Origin: an uncultured Eubacteriales bacterium
GTDB taxonomy: Bacteria; Bacillota; Clostridia; Oscillospirales; CAG-272
Reading direction: 5' to 3'
Assembly: GCA_900546315.1 (NCBI GenBank)
Contig: URCP01000134.1
Span: forward strand, 1-5,598
Length of the DNA: 5,598 nt
How positions within the stretch are numbered: the stretch's first letter is position 1; every line of letters begins with the position of its first letter. Below are positions 5,511-5,598 of this stretch, piece after piece. The position numbers and the translations under genes were made by a program. The notes beneath the pieces are model-generated. The model saw only the letters and a list, made by a program, of their open reading frames with translations. It was not told where the DNA came from and ran no database searches.

Positions 5511-5528
5511 GGGGGGGGGGGGGGGGGG
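5511..5528 (+). repeat. Run of 18 G
   Basis: An uninterrupted G homopolymer starts 5 nt after the ntpD stop. It may be a real slippage-prone tract or a sequencing or assembly artefact, since poly-G is a known failure signal of two-colour sequencing. It has no matching C run nearby and is not a terminator. Confidence 0.9.
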
Positions 5529-5532
5529 TAGA

Positions 5533-5598
5533 AATTATAAAAAAAACGAACACAACACCCCAAAACAAAATAAAAAATAAAAAAAAAAAAACCAACCC
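5533..5598 (+). other. A/C-rich low-complexity tail
   Basis: This stretch is almost all A and C with a single G, and has no gene, hairpin or U-run terminator. Its composition is unlike the rest of the window and suggests the edge of a contig. Confidence 0.6.

Overview
The window is most of a bacterial V/A-type ATPase (ATP synthase) operon, all on the + strand, in the order K - F - E - A - B - D. The genes are tightly packed, with overlaps or very short spacers at most junctions. Protein sequences, strong Shine-Dalgarno sites and GC-rich third positions suggest an uncultured anaerobe of the Firmicutes/Clostridia, probably gut-associated. That placement is inference from family resemblance, because the window has no phylogenetic marker outside the ATPase.

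Layout: 1-85 is a C-rich then A/T-rich leader ending in a ribosome binding site. ntpK (86-529) encodes the membrane-ring proteolipid. The subunit F gene (533-838) encodes a small central-stalk protein. ntpE (908-1576) encodes the peripheral stalk. ntpA (1573-3342) is the catalytic subunit and ntpB (3355-4752) the non-catalytic nucleotide-site subunit. ntpD (4897-5505) is the central rotor shaft. Genes for subunits I (a), C (d) and G/H are not in the window. Beyond ntpD lie an 18-G run and an A-rich low-complexity tail that look like a contig edge.

Together the products form the A3B3 head (A, B), the central shaft (D, F), one part of the peripheral stalk (E) and the ion-carrying ring (K). The ring carries one conserved Glu per subunit. 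The Gln and Ser/Thr that help bind Na+ in known Na+ rings are absent, which mildly favours H+ coupling.

Two things stand out. First, ntpB has a single in-frame TAG at codon 236, where relatives carry Glu or Gln. The frame continues perfectly to a normal C-terminus that contains the arginine finger. This is a nonsense mutation, a sequence error or recoding. Second, the ntpF-ntpE and ntpB-ntpD junctions each contain a related hairpin-rich element. Each begins with a perfect 10-bp stem and 4-nt loop, and each has a matching tail next to the downstream start codon. The elements sit between a Shine-Dalgarno sequence abutting the upstream stop codon and the start codon it presumably once served. 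The ntpD copy can form a three-way junction or a mutually exclusive long-range helix. They look like dispersed intergenic repeats or an RNA regulatory module.
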